The notes beneath the pieces were generated by a model, which was given only the letters and a program-made list of their open reading frames with translations, was not told the DNA's origin and did no database searches. A stretch of DNA of 64,000 bases, taken from assembly GCA_045576655.1 (NCBI GenBank), contig JAZNGW010000032.1, forward strand, positions 248,001 to 312,000, read 5' to 3'. A program made the position numbers and the translations under genes. Below, in pieces: positions 1 through 7,681 of the stretch. The first letter of the stretch is position 1. Every line of letters begins with the position of its first letter. Source of the stretch: RGIG8745 sp045576655. Lineage in GTDB: Bacteria > Bacteroidota > Bacteroidia > Bacteroidales > Bacteroidaceae.

Positions 1-672
1 CGCAAAAAAGTTAAGATTCCTGTGATTCAAGCATTGCAAACAATCGCTATTCCTGACACTGACGCAGAATTGAGTTCCAGAATCAATCGTATGAAATCAA
101 TTATTCTGCAAGAAGTTAATGTAAAGGAATTGCAACTCATGGACGGAAGTATGCTTGAGAAGAATGTCAAGTGTAATTTCAGAGTTATGGGCAAGAAGTT
201 TGGCAAGATGATGAAAGCGGTATCAAATGCCGTAACTAATATGACACAAGTAGAAATCTCTGACCTTGAAGCAAAAGGTCAGATTACGCTTAATGTTGAA
301 GGAGAGGATGCACTCATAGAACTTGCGGATGTTGACATCATATCACAAGACATACCTGGTTGGAGTGTTGCCAATGAAGGAACAGTAACCGTAGCGCTCG
401 ACATCACAATTACGCCTGAACTTAAGAACGAAGGAAATGCTCGTAAGATAATAAAGCAAATTCAAGGTTTGCGTAAATCACAAGGATTTGAGATTACAGA
501 CCGAATAAAAGTTGTTATCACTGACACTCCTGAAATTCAAGCAGTTTTAGCATTGTTCAAGGGAAATATAGCTTCACAGGTACTTGCAAACAGCATAGAG
601 TTAGGAAGTCCTGAAGGAGAATCTATTGACTTTGATGGCTTCAAAGCTGTAATAACAGTAGACAAAGACTAA
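1..672 (+). CDS. ileS: Isoleucyl-tRNA synthetase, C-terminal part (5' truncated)
   Basis: Only the last 223 codons are present and the reading frame is open to the left edge. The full enzyme charges tRNA-Ile with isoleucine in the cytoplasm. The visible part is the end of the anticodon-binding region plus the C-terminal extension: NFRVMGKKFGKMMK near residue 59, then TPELKNEGNARKIIKQIQ near residue 145 followed by GFEITDRI. This tail resembles the DUF5915-type extension of eukaryote-like (IleS2) enzymes. The Cys-rich zinc finger that ends the E. coli-type enzyme is absent. The stop codon overlaps the lspA start by one base (TAATG), so the two are probably translationally coupled. Identity is firm; the subtype is an inference from the tail. 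Confidence 0.93.
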   Translation, partial: RKKVKIPVIQALQTIAIPDTDAELSSRINRMKSIILQEVNVKELQLMDGSMLEKNVKCNFRVMGKKFGKMMKAVSNAVTNMTQVEISDLEAKGQITLNVEGEDALIELADVDIISQDIPGWSVANEGTVTVALDITITPELKNEGNARKIIKQIQGLRKSQGFEITDRIKVVITDTPEIQAVLALFKGNIASQVLANSIELGSPEGESIDFDGFKAVITVDKD

Positions 673-1301
673 TGAAAAATAAAGGTCTTGTTTCTATCGC
701 TATTATCATCGCCGTCCTCATTATCGACCAAATCATTAAAGTCGAAGTGAAGACGGGGATGTATCTTGGCGAAAGCATACACATAGCCGATTGGTTTCAA
801 ATATTATTCATAGAGAACAACGGCATGGCATTTGGATGGGAGTTGGGGCATAAGATGTTCCTTACTTTATTCAGAATTTTTGCCGTTGGTTTTCTCGGAT
901 GGATAATTGTCAAACAAGTGAAGCAAAATGTGCCTATGGGGTTTCTTGTATGCCTGTCTTTGATTCTTGCCGGAGCAGCGGGGAATATTATTGATTGCCT
1001 GTTCTACGGAATGATATTCAATGAGTCTACCCCATTTCACATAGCAGAATTTGTATCAGCAGGTGAGGGCTATAGCCATTTCATGACAGGCAAGGTCGTT
1101 GATATGTTCTATTTCCCTCTTGTTGAATGGACTATGCCTGATCTTCCTTTCTTGCCATATGCCGGAGAGCGATGCGTTTTCTTTAGTCCCATATTCAATT
1201 TTGCCGATGCTGCAATAAGCTGTGGTATAGTTGCTATTCTGATATTTTATCACAAACGCCTTAACGACTTTATGTCAACGAAAAGTGAACAGAATGCTTA
1301 A
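672..1301 (+). CDS. lspA: Lipoprotein signal peptidase (signal peptidase II)
   Basis: Inner-membrane aspartyl protease that cleaves prolipoprotein signal peptides after the lipobox Cys is lipidated. The 209-aa protein has four hydrophobic segments. The two catalytic aspartates lie in the family motifs GNIIDCLFYG (about residue 100) and FNFADAAIS (about residue 178); NNGMAFG is the conserved first-loop motif. It is longer than the roughly 160-170 aa of proteobacterial LspA because of the stretch between the two catalytic motifs, as is usual in Bacteroidetes. It starts inside the ileS stop and overlaps the next gene, which itself encodes a predicted lipoprotein. Confidence 0.95.
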   Translation: MKNKGLVSIAIIIAVLIIDQIIKVEVKTGMYLGESIHIADWFQILFIENNGMAFGWELGHKMFLTLFRIFAVGFLGWIIVKQVKQNVPMGFLVCLSLILAGAAGNIIDCLFYGMIFNESTPFHIAEFVSAGEGYSHFMTGKVVDMFYFPLVEWTMPDLPFLPYAGERCVFFSPIFNFADAAISCGIVAILIFYHKRLNDFMSTKSEQNA

Positions 1302-2289
1302 AGTATTACTAATCATCATATTGGTCGTATGCACTTTGTCATGTGGAAAAAAGTCAGACAAAGTTGTGACAAAGTCAAAGATGGAACAGGTTCTGTACGA
1401 CTATCATGTTGCACAGGCATTGGTCTCTACACTTTCAGAAGAAGAACGCTACAAGGCGGAAATGTACATTGAGTCTGTTTATGAAAAGAATGGAATCACC
1501 AAAGAAGAGTTCGACTCTTCAATGGTTTATTATAATCGTCATGCAGATGAGTTGAAAGATATTTACAATGATCTTCATGACAGGTTTACTGTCATGAATG
1601 AAAAACTTCAACTTCAGACAGGAAATAATGAAATGATGACATTCAGCGAAAATGGTGATACAACAAATATTTGGGGTGGAAAAAAACTTATAGTCTTGCG
1701 CAATAAAGAAATTTTGAACAAGGAAATGTTCACAATTAATGCAGATACAAGTTTTCATAAAGGTGACAGATTCATCCTTAAAGCAAATACAAGATTGGTA
1801 AACTCTGAAAGGCGTTCGCGCAACTACAGACTTACAATGTGTTTAACTGTTAACTATTCTGATGGAAAGGTGATAAGCGAATATCAGCACATAATGAGCA
1901 GTTCCGCTAAACAAATTACTCTCAATACCGACAGAACAAAAGAAATCGAGCAAGTTAATGGTTTCTTCTATTATGAAGGGTTGTATGACGAAAGAAACTT
2001 TATCATTATTGATAATATTGAACTGATAAAGATTCATACCGATAACAAAATTATAAAACCTATTACTTCAAAAGAGACTGATACAATTACATCAGTTGTA
2101 TCTAATCAAGCGACCGAACAACAAAAAAAGACAGATAGCAGCAGTCAGGTCAAAAGCATAAAACAACTGAATATGGAGCGTGCTGAGGATAGCAAAAAGA
2201 TAGATATTAAGTCTGCTCCCGATAGAATAAGGAAGAACACAGGCCCCATTATTCGCAGAACTATTCGTAAGCAGGAAACTAAAAAATAA
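1294..2289 (+). CDS. DUF4296 domain lipoprotein
   Basis: A 331-aa predicted lipoprotein. The N-terminus has a short signal with lipobox CTLSC, so the mature protein would begin at that Cys. Residues about 30-115 (beginning KMEQVLYDYHVAQALVST) match the helical DUF4296 domain found next to lspA across Bacteroidetes. The rest is a beta-rich region followed by a Lys/Ser/Thr-rich basic tail without a recognisable fold. I take the ATG as start; a GTG three codons upstream is also possible. The start lies inside the end of lspA, so it belongs to the same operon. Function is unknown; the context only suggests an envelope role. Confidence 0.85.
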   Translation: MLKVLLIIILVVCTLSCGKKSDKVVTKSKMEQVLYDYHVAQALVSTLSEEERYKAEMYIESVYEKNGITKEEFDSSMVYYNRHADELKDIYNDLHDRFTVMNEKLQLQTGNNEMMTFSENGDTTNIWGGKKLIVLRNKEILNKEMFTINADTSFHKGDRFILKANTRLVNSERRSRNYRLTMCLTVNYSDGKVISEYQHIMSSSAKQITLNTDRTKEIEQVNGFFYYEGLYDERNFIIIDNIELIKIHTDNKIIKPITSKETDTITSVVSNQATEQQKKTDSSSQVKSIKQLNMERAEDSKKIDIKSAPDRIRKNTGPIIRRTIRKQETKK

Positions 2290-2604
2290 ATGAGGAAAGT
2301 TGCAGCAAACAAGGTCTACTTCTCACAATCTGAATATAAGATTAATCAAATAGTCGAAATCAATAAATGCAATGTAGTTAATGTCAGAGATTTAAAACAA
2401 GAAGAATCTATGACTGAATGGATGGCTGGGGCAATTATCCTTACTAATAAAACCGACATCAATCCAGAAAAAATAAAGCACATTTCCGACTTTTATTCTT
2501 CCACCCAAATATGTAAACCAAATATAATATATGCTTGGCACGTGGAGGACTTAGAGTATGATACTGGGCGCATATTAAATAAAAATATTTCACTTATAAA
2601 ATAA
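2290..2604 (+). CDS. Conserved hypothetical small protein (104 aa)
   Basis: I do not recognise this protein. The ATG directly follows the stop of the DUF4296 gene and the stop is 3 nt before bcp, so it is almost certainly translated within the lspA operon. It is soluble and mixed-charge with no signal peptide or membrane segment. The central part (TEWMAGAIILTNKTDINPEK) resembles a short alternating beta/alpha fold, and the C-terminus contains AWHVEDLEYDTGRIL. There is no cysteine pair or nucleotide-binding motif. Tight packing on both sides argues that it is a real gene rather than a chance frame. Confidence 0.7.
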   Translation: MRKVAANKVYFSQSEYKINQIVEINKCNVVNVRDLKQEESMTEWMAGAIILTNKTDINPEKIKHISDFYSSTQICKPNIIYAWHVEDLEYDTGRILNKNISLIK

Positions 2605-2607
2605 ACT

Positions 2608-3084
2608 ATGCACATCGGAGATAAAGTTCCTGAGATATTAGGGGTTGACCAAAACGGCAACCTAATAAAACTAAGCAATTACGCTGGAAAAAAAATAATA
2701 CTTTATTTTTATCCAAAAGACAATACATCAGGTTGCACTGCGGAAGCATGCAATCTTCGTGACAATTATTTTGAGTTGCGTTCACTTGGATACGAGATTA
2801 TAGGAGTTAGCACTGATAGCATTGCTTCACATGTAAAGTTCATTTCAAAGTACGAACTCCCATTTTCACTCATTGCTGATATCGACAAAACCCTCGTTGA
2901 ACAGATGGGAGTATGGGGCGAGAAAAGTATGTACGGACGTAAGTATATGGGTACATTCCGCACAACATTCATTATAGACGAAAATGGATTTGTCGAGAAA
3001 ATTTTTGTACCTAAGGAAATAAAGACAAAAACACATGCCGAACAAATACTTGACTATATAAAGTCGAGGGGTATTGAAAAGTGA
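2608..3084 (+). CDS. bcp: Thioredoxin-dependent thiol peroxidase (BCP/PrxQ)
   Basis: Peroxiredoxin that reduces hydrogen peroxide and organic hydroperoxides in the cytoplasm using thioredoxin. The 158-aa length is normal for the family. The motif YPKDNTSGCTAEACNLRD (residues about 35-52) carries the peroxidatic Cys (SGC) and, five residues later, the resolving Cys typical of atypical 2-Cys BCP enzymes. The family's conserved segment TFIIDENG lies near residue 115. It starts 3 nt after the small unknown gene, so it is the last member of the ileS-lspA run before a 64-nt gap. Confidence 0.95.
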   Translation: MHIGDKVPEILGVDQNGNLIKLSNYAGKKIILYFYPKDNTSGCTAEACNLRDNYFELRSLGYEIIGVSTDSIASHVKFISKYELPFSLIADIDKTLVEQMGVWGEKSMYGRKYMGTFRTTFIIDENGFVEKIFVPKEIKTKTHAEQILDYIKSRGIEK

Positions 3085-3148
3085 GAATAAAAATAGAACT
3101 AGAAATTATTCATCACTATAATAGTAAATCTTCAAATAATATTCAGCA

Positions 3149-3742
3149 ATGTCCGATACTTTTAAGACAATAAAAGGTATAGCAAAAAGCATATTTACCG
3201 AGAAAAGGAGCAAGTTTCTTGCATTTGCTATACCCGTTGAAAGTGTTGAAGAAGTAAAGGCGATAGTTTCTGAATATCAGAAAGAGTATTATGATGCGCG
3301 CCATGTCTGCTATGCATACATGTTGGGGGCAGAAAGATTAGACTTTAGGGCAAATGACAATGGTGAACCTTCTGGCACAGCAGGCAAGCCTATTCTTGGA
3401 CAGATTAATTCCAACGAACTCACTAATATTCTTGTAATTGTAGTCCGGTATTTCGGTGGTATAAAATTAGGAACCAGCGGACTCATAGTTGCCTATCGTC
3501 AAGCTGCAGCCGATGCCATTGCCGAAGCGGAAGTGATTGAGAAGACTGTCGACGAAGACATTTCATTCATTTTTGAATACCCATTTCTCAATGATGTCAT
3601 GCGCATAGTCAAGGAAGAGAGTCCGCAAATCATATCGCAAGGATATGACTCTGACTGCACCATGACCCTAAGAATACGCAAGGGCATGATTCCTAAACTT
3701 AAAAGTCGTCTTGAAAAAGTTGAAACACTTCGTTTCAGCTGA
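3149..3742 (+). CDS. YigZ / IMPACT family protein
   Basis: A 197-aa protein of the YigZ (UPF0029) family, related to the eukaryotic translation regulator IMPACT. The N-terminal domain has the hallmark NDNGEPSGTAGKPIL (residues about 70-84) after DARHVCYAYMLG; the C-terminal domain is the small ferredoxin-like DUF1949 fold. The biochemical role is not established; related structures suggest nucleic-acid or nucleotide binding. It is separated from bcp by 64 nt and followed by the 3.8-kb repeat element, so it may end the operon. Confidence 0.9.
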   Translation: MSDTFKTIKGIAKSIFTEKRSKFLAFAIPVESVEEVKAIVSEYQKEYYDARHVCYAYMLGAERLDFRANDNGEPSGTAGKPILGQINSNELTNILVIVVRYFGGIKLGTSGLIVAYRQAAADAIAEAEVIEKTVDEDISFIFEYPFLNDVMRIVKEESPQIISQGYDSDCTMTLRIRKGMIPKLKSRLEKVETLRFS

Positions 3743-3786
3743 AATATCACTTTTAAGTTTATTTAACCTTAGACCTCAGAATCGTT

Positions 3787-4035
3787 ATTTTGGGGTGTTT
3801 CCATAAAAAAGTCCCACAAGTTTGAAATTCGCGCCGAAGAGCGAATTAATTCACGCCGAAGCGTGAAGTGATTCGTGACGAAGCGCGAATAAAACTCCGC
3901 CGAAGCGCGAAGAACAAAACTCTTCGTTATTTTGTTATCTTTAGCGAAGAGTGAAAATTTAAGCGCTCCGAATACTTCTTCTGTCCGGCGGACATCCACC
4001 ACCCTATCTGAACTTTTCCGCCACTTGTTTGTTCC
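3787..4035. repeat. 249-bp dispersed element with four 22-bp hairpin units (copy 1)
   Basis: This stretch aligns over its whole length with the segment near 61.0 kb: same direction, same order of landmarks, 249 against 250 bp. Its core is four consecutive 22-bp units (starting at 3827, 3849, 3871 and 3893), each a short palindrome around CCGAAG, for example TTCACGC-CGAA-GCGTGAA. Read on the minus strand the loops become C(UUCG)G, an exceptionally stable RNA tetraloop. Right of the core are an AT-rich part and a conserved end near TTTGTT. It contains no convincing ORF and no transposase. Confidence 0.8.
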
Positions 4036-4082
4036 CCTTAATTTCTATAACAAAAACCAAGAGAAAATAACTCCTCCTGCAG

Positions 4083-4111
4083 AAAAAAGGGCGAGTTCAT
4101 CGCCCTTTTTT
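4083..4111. terminator. Bidirectional intrinsic terminator
   Basis: Perfect inverted repeat AAAAAAGGGCGA / TCGCCCTTTTTT with a 5-nt loop. The A-run and T-run on either side make it work in both directions. It lies just beyond the stop of the minus-strand secreted protein gene. Confidence 0.85.
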
Positions 4112-4139
4112 CATGTGATTTATAGATTTAGATTATAGA

Positions 4140-4532
4140 CTAGTCGCATGATGCTTCATCAATTCCAACCTCATATGTAACACCTTCAGATAGACGATCA
4201 AAAGGTACATCTACATATTCAGACTTTTTCTCTCCTTTTCTAATTGTACACCGCACACGCTTAGTATCTACTATAGCCTTTGGGGCTGTCCTCGTATATG
4301 CACTGACATATACATAAACATATTTGTCTTGTATATCATTAACAGGACCTGTTGCCTGCACATAAATAGTAGTTGTTGCATGCCCGTACTTTCCACCTTC
4401 AGCTAATGTACTTCCATTAAGTAATTGTACACTATAACCTGGTTTATCATAAACTGGACATGATCTTTTTTGTGCATCAGCAGTAAGTACTATTCCTAAA
4501 AATACCATCAAAACAAATAAAATCTTTTTCAT
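4140..4532 (-). CDS. Small secreted protein of unknown function (130 aa)
   Basis: I do not recognise a family. The N-terminus MKKILFVLMVFLGIVLTADA followed by Q is a clear Sec signal peptide with a likely signal peptidase I site. The mature part of about 110 residues is beta-rich (alternating hydrophobic strands such as KYVYVYVSAY) and has two cysteines, one near the start of the mature chain (RSCPVYDKPG) and one at the very end (DEASCD), which could form a disulfide. That layout fits a small immunoglobulin-like periplasmic or surface domain. It is a single-gene unit with its own terminator; no TAnnTTTG promoter was found immediately upstream. Confidence 0.7.
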   Translation of the reverse strand: MKKILFVLMVFLGIVLTADAQKRSCPVYDKPGYSVQLLNGSTLAEGGKYGHATTTIYVQATGPVNDIQDKYVYVYVSAYTRTAPKAIVDTKRVRCTIRKGEKKSEYVDVPFDRLSEGVTYEVGIDEASCD

Positions 4533-4986
4533 AATTTCATAAATTAATTATCTTTCCCTACTCACTTAACGGCTTTTCGAGATTCTCCGTTGCTCCTTCA
4601 AACACTTGAAGAATACGCACAAAAAAAGCGCGGAACTTTTTAGTGTATTCGGATTCAAAGGTGTTTGGCGTAACCTAAACTGCAGAATAACCAAAAGCCC
4701 ACGCCATAAAGCGCGAGCATTTTCGCTAATATCCATGCAGTTTCTTTTAGTCGCCAAACTTTTTGAATCGCTGAATAAAGCTAAAACGCTTTTCCAATAT
4801 GTATATTTTAAATGTGCGTAAACTGACTATACGCTATGTTTCATTGGCTGTTGAGTTTAAAAAGGTTTATACTCGTTTTATTTCTTTCACTGGCAAAGTT
4901 AAGAAAAAGGTGTAATACGGCAATAGAAGGAGTTGAAAATATTGTGTGGGCAACTAAAGAATGAGGATGCAGATATCGGTTTTTCT
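4533..4986. other. Intergenic stretch without recognised genes
   Basis: Apart from the upstream side of the minus-strand secreted protein gene, I see no convincing coding frame, RNA gene or promoter here. Short open frames on both strands have no credible start context or composition. It contains several AGCG-rich fragments, some in loose inverted order, but no clean repeat. Confidence 0.5.
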
Positions 4987-5096
4987 CGACCGCGGTGGAG
5001 GCATAACACGACGGCGGTGGCGTGATACAACGACCGCGGTCGCATTGCAACACCACCGCGGTGGTGATTTGTCGCGACGGCGGTGGAGATTTCGAC
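4987..5096 (+). repeat. 22-bp x 5 palindromic tandem array A
   Basis: Five contiguous 22-bp units. Each has a 14-bp core close to CGACCGCGGTGGTG with a CCGCGG (or CGGCGG) centre, then 8 variable bases. Cores are nearly fixed while the remainders differ, so this is not simple slippage. The array ends 66 bp before the -7 box of the DUF5063 gene promoter. Three similar arrays occur near 17.4, 29.8 and 44.4 kb. Confidence 0.9.
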
Positions 5097-5162
5097 CTAT
5101 TTGATTCGGCTTTATATATGCGGTTTGTCATGGCCGAGCACGTTACTTTGGAATAAATAAAC

Positions 5163-5170
5163 TATCTTTG
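5163..5170 (+). promoter_or_regulatory. Bacteroidetes -7 promoter element
   Basis: TATCTTTG fits TAnnTTTG. It lies 28 bp before the DUF5063 start codon and follows array A. The nearest upstream TTTG is only 12 bp away, so the -33 box is non-ideal. Confidence 0.6.
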
Positions 5171-5198
5171 CATCGGATAAAAACATATATACATCAAT

Positions 5199-5753
5199 AT
5201 GAATACAAATAAAAATAATACAATATTTGAACACGATATTCTGGAACTTGTGACCGTGGCTGTAGAATTTTGCGCATACGTAGAGAATGCAGCTGAAAAG
5301 GAAAGAAAGATTTTCATCTCTACCATGCAAAAGATTCTGCCACTGCTCTACCTCAAGGGCGTGCTCGCCCCAAAATACGAACTGACAGAAGAGTGCGACG
5401 CTGACTGTCTGTCTTCGTTCGTGAGCATGGAAAACTACGATATTGTGCGCAACAATGTGGCGTTTGTAATGGGCGAATATGATAGTTTTCTTGACGTCTT
5501 TGTTGAGGACATGAAGTATAGTGACACCCCTATCCTTTCGTCTGTAAGCGAGAACATTGCCGATATATATCAAGACTTGAAAAATTTTGTCTGCGCCTAC
5601 AAAGATGGCACTGAGGAGATGAGATATGACGCTATTGTTATGTGTAAGTCTAACTTTGAAAACTACTGGGGGCAAAGGCTTGTGAACGTACTGAGAGCGT
5701 TGCACGAAGTTAGCTACGGAGAAATTGCAGAGGAGGAAGATGAGAACTATTAA
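5199..5753 (+). CDS. DUF5063 domain protein
   Basis: A 184-aa acidic, largely helical cytoplasmic protein with no signal peptide. It matches the DUF5063 family, which in Bacteroidales sits directly before a 3'-5' exonuclease domain gene, exactly as here. FVCAYKDGTEEMRYDAI and NYWGQRLVNVLRALHE near the C-terminus are the best-conserved stretches. Its last 14 bases overlap the exonuclease gene, so the two products are probably made in fixed proportion. The molecular function is unknown; the linkage suggests a partner or regulator of the exonuclease. Confidence 0.82.
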   Translation: MNTNKNNTIFEHDILELVTVAVEFCAYVENAAEKERKIFISTMQKILPLLYLKGVLAPKYELTEECDADCLSSFVSMENYDIVRNNVAFVMGEYDSFLDVFVEDMKYSDTPILSSVSENIADIYQDLKNFVCAYKDGTEEMRYDAIVMCKSNFENYWGQRLVNVLRALHEVSYGEIAEEEDENY

Positions 5754-6348
5754 GGAGGCATTTGACAAGAAGGATATTGGGACACTTCCTCAGGCAAGCT
5801 TTGGCGGCCGTATCATAGTTGTGCAGTCAGAAAATGAAGCCGAAAAGGCCGTCAGATACCTCCTTACGCAAGACCTGTTGGGGATTGACACCGAAACCAG
5901 ACCTTCGTTCAGAAAAGGGCAGACACACCAAGTGGCACTGCTACAGGTGTCGACGGAGGACACTTGCTTCTTGTTCAGGCTGAACATGACGGGCATAACG
6001 GAAAGCATCAAGCGATTGCTTGAGGATTGTTCGGTGACAAAGGTGGGTCTGTCACTCAAGGACGACATGCACCAACTATCCAAGAGGGCGGATTTCACGC
6101 CTGGAATGTTCATTGAACTGCAGCATGAGGTCAAGAAATTGGGCATCAGCGACATGAGTCTGCAGAAAATATTTGCAAACCTCTTCAGCATGAGAATATC
6201 AAAGGGACAGCAACTGTCAAACTGGGAGGCAGACACGTTAACTCCACAGCAGAAGGCCTATGCAGCCACTGATGCCTGGGCATGTGTCATGATTTACAAA
6301 GAAATAGAGGAACTCAAGCGTAACGGATATTCTATAGCTGCAAATTGA
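5740..6348 (+). CDS. 3'-5' exonuclease domain protein (RNase D-like DEDD fold)
   Basis: A 202-aa single-domain DEDD-superfamily exonuclease. Exo I is LLGIDTETRP (Asp and Glu metal ligands, about residue 50), exo II lies around VTKVGLSLKDDMHQL, and exo III is QKAYAATDAWACVMIY with the final Asp and a Tyr, giving the DEDDy type. The HRDC domains of full RNase D are missing, so it resembles the stand-alone WRN-exonuclease-like proteins. The ATG is chosen because AGGAGGAAG lies directly upstream, inside the DUF5063 gene; a TTG five codons earlier is less likely. Whether DNA or RNA is the substrate cannot be told from sequence. Confidence 0.87.
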   Translation: MRTIKEAFDKKDIGTLPQASFGGRIIVVQSENEAEKAVRYLLTQDLLGIDTETRPSFRKGQTHQVALLQVSTEDTCFLFRLNMTGITESIKRLLEDCSVTKVGLSLKDDMHQLSKRADFTPGMFIELQHEVKKLGISDMSLQKIFANLFSMRISKGQQLSNWEADTLTPQQKAYAATDAWACVMIYKEIEELKRNGYSIAAN

Positions 6349-6387
6349 GGATTGAAGGTGATAATTCATATTTTAAAATAAACAATA

Positions 6388-7566
6388 ATGACTAAAATAT
6401 TTCTTAAGAAAGGCAAGGAAGATTCACTGGGCAGATTTCATCCATGGATATTCTCAGGTGCTATCAACTCAATGGAGCGCGAACCCGAGGAAGGAGAAGT
6501 TGTAGATGTATACACCCATGAAAAAGCGTATATCGCTACGGGGCACTATCAGATAGGCAGTATCATGGTGAGGGTACTCTCGTTTGACAATGAAAGTATC
6601 GATGCCAATTTCTATCGCAAGAAAATCAGAATTGCATACGATGTGAGAAAGAGTATCGGAGTGGCAGAAAACCCCAATAATAACACTTACCGACTTATTC
6701 ACGGAGAGGGAGATAACTTGCCAGGACTTGTGGTCGACATCTACGGCAAGACTGCCGTGATGCAAGCACACTCCGTAGGCATGCATTGCGACAGACACAT
6801 CATAGCCGAAGCTATAAAAAGTGAACTAACAGGGATTGTCGACAATATCTACTACAAGTCGGAAACAACACTTCCGTTCAAGGCTGAACTTGGGCAGGAG
6901 AATGGTTTCATTGTTGGCGGCGACAAGAACAACATAGCCATAGAGAACGGATTGAAATTCCATGTTGACTGGCTCAGAGGCCAAAAAACAGGTTTCTTCA
7001 TCGACCAAAGAGACAACAGAAGTCTGCTTGAGCACTATTCTAAAGGTAGAAACGTGCTTAACATGTTCTGCTATACTGGAGGTTTCTCGTTCTATGCTAT
7101 GCGCGGAGGGGCTAATATTGTTCATTCTGTCGACTCTTCGCAGAAAGCTATTGACCTGACCAACGCCAATGTGGAATTAAACTTCCCAGGCGATGCACGT
7201 CACAAGGCATTTGCCGAGGATGCATTCAAGTTCATGGACAATATGACCGAAAAGTACGACCTCATAATCCTCGACCCGCCAGCATTTGCTAAGCACAAGG
7301 ACGCCCTCCACAATGCGTTGAAGGGTTATTCTCGTCTTAACCAAAAAGCATTTGAGAAGATTGCTCCAGGGGGTATACTATTCACTTTCAGTTGTTCTCA
7401 GGTGGTCACTAAGGAGAAGTTCCGTACAGCAGTATTCACCGCAGCTGCTATGTCAAAGCGCAAGGTACGCATACTGCACCAACTGCACCAGCCTGCCGAC
7501 CACCCTATCAACATCTATCATCCAGAAGGCGAATACTTGAAGGGACTGGTACTGTATGTGGAGTGA
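6388..7566 (+). CDS. Class I SAM-dependent rRNA methyltransferase (RlmI-like, m5C)
   Basis: A 392-aa protein with an N-terminal PUA RNA-binding domain (residues about 1-75, HPWIFSGAIN), a middle EEHEE-type domain, and a C-terminal Rossmann methyltransferase. Visible motifs are NVLNMFCYTGGFSFYA (SAM-binding motif I, near 230), LIILDPPAFAKH (motif IV, near 295) and FTFSCSQVV with the Cys used by m5C enzymes (motif VI). This is the COG1092 family that includes RlmI, the 23S rRNA C1962 methyltransferase in E. coli; the exact target here is inferred. It follows the exonuclease gene by 39 nt and probably ends that operon. Confidence 0.9.
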   Translation: MTKIFLKKGKEDSLGRFHPWIFSGAINSMEREPEEGEVVDVYTHEKAYIATGHYQIGSIMVRVLSFDNESIDANFYRKKIRIAYDVRKSIGVAENPNNNTYRLIHGEGDNLPGLVVDIYGKTAVMQAHSVGMHCDRHIIAEAIKSELTGIVDNIYYKSETTLPFKAELGQENGFIVGGDKNNIAIENGLKFHVDWLRGQKTGFFIDQRDNRSLLEHYSKGRNVLNMFCYTGGFSFYAMRGGANIVHSVDSSQKAIDLTNANVELNFPGDARHKAFAEDAFKFMDNMTEKYDLIILDPPAFAKHKDALHNALKGYSRLNQKAFEKIAPGGILFTFSCSQVVTKEKFRTAVFTAAAMSKRKVRILHQLHQPADHPINIYHPEGEYLKGLVLYVE

Positions 7567-7642
7567 GAAAGTAGAAAATATGCAAAACGAAAGATTTTCT
7601 TCAAAAATTTTGTGCAGAGTTTTTTAAATAAGGGACGTTTTA

Positions 7643-7675
7643 TTTGCATTCAACACAAAATATTCGCTAAATTTG
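7643..7675 (+). promoter_or_regulatory. Bacteroidetes promoter, no gene downstream on this strand
   Basis: TTTG, 21 bp, then TAAATTTG: a close match to the phylum consensus. On this strand it is followed after about 80 nt by an intrinsic terminator, and beyond that only the antisense of pyrD. Confidence 0.65.
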
Positions 7676-7681
7676 CATTAA

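Noticed and set aside
3787..4035. Insertion sequence or transposase remnant
   Set aside because: No coding remnant and no terminal inverted repeats were seen. It is better described as a non-coding dispersed element; mobility is unproven.
4566..4821. Small genes on either strand in the 4.5-4.8-kb gap
   Set aside because: Open frames of 63-71 codons without a credible leader, biased composition or family resemblance.
4987..5096. Plasmid-type iteron origin
   Set aside because: 22-bp iterons are typical of plasmid origins, but there is no rep gene or adjacent AT-rich unwinding block, and four arrays lie within 40 kb of chromosome-like housekeeping genes.
5112..5768. A 218-aa minus-strand frame opposite the DUF5063 gene
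   Set aside because: Antisense shadow: composition is Cys/His/Phe-rich with no family features, while the plus frame matches DUF5063 with a promoter and coupling to the exonuclease.
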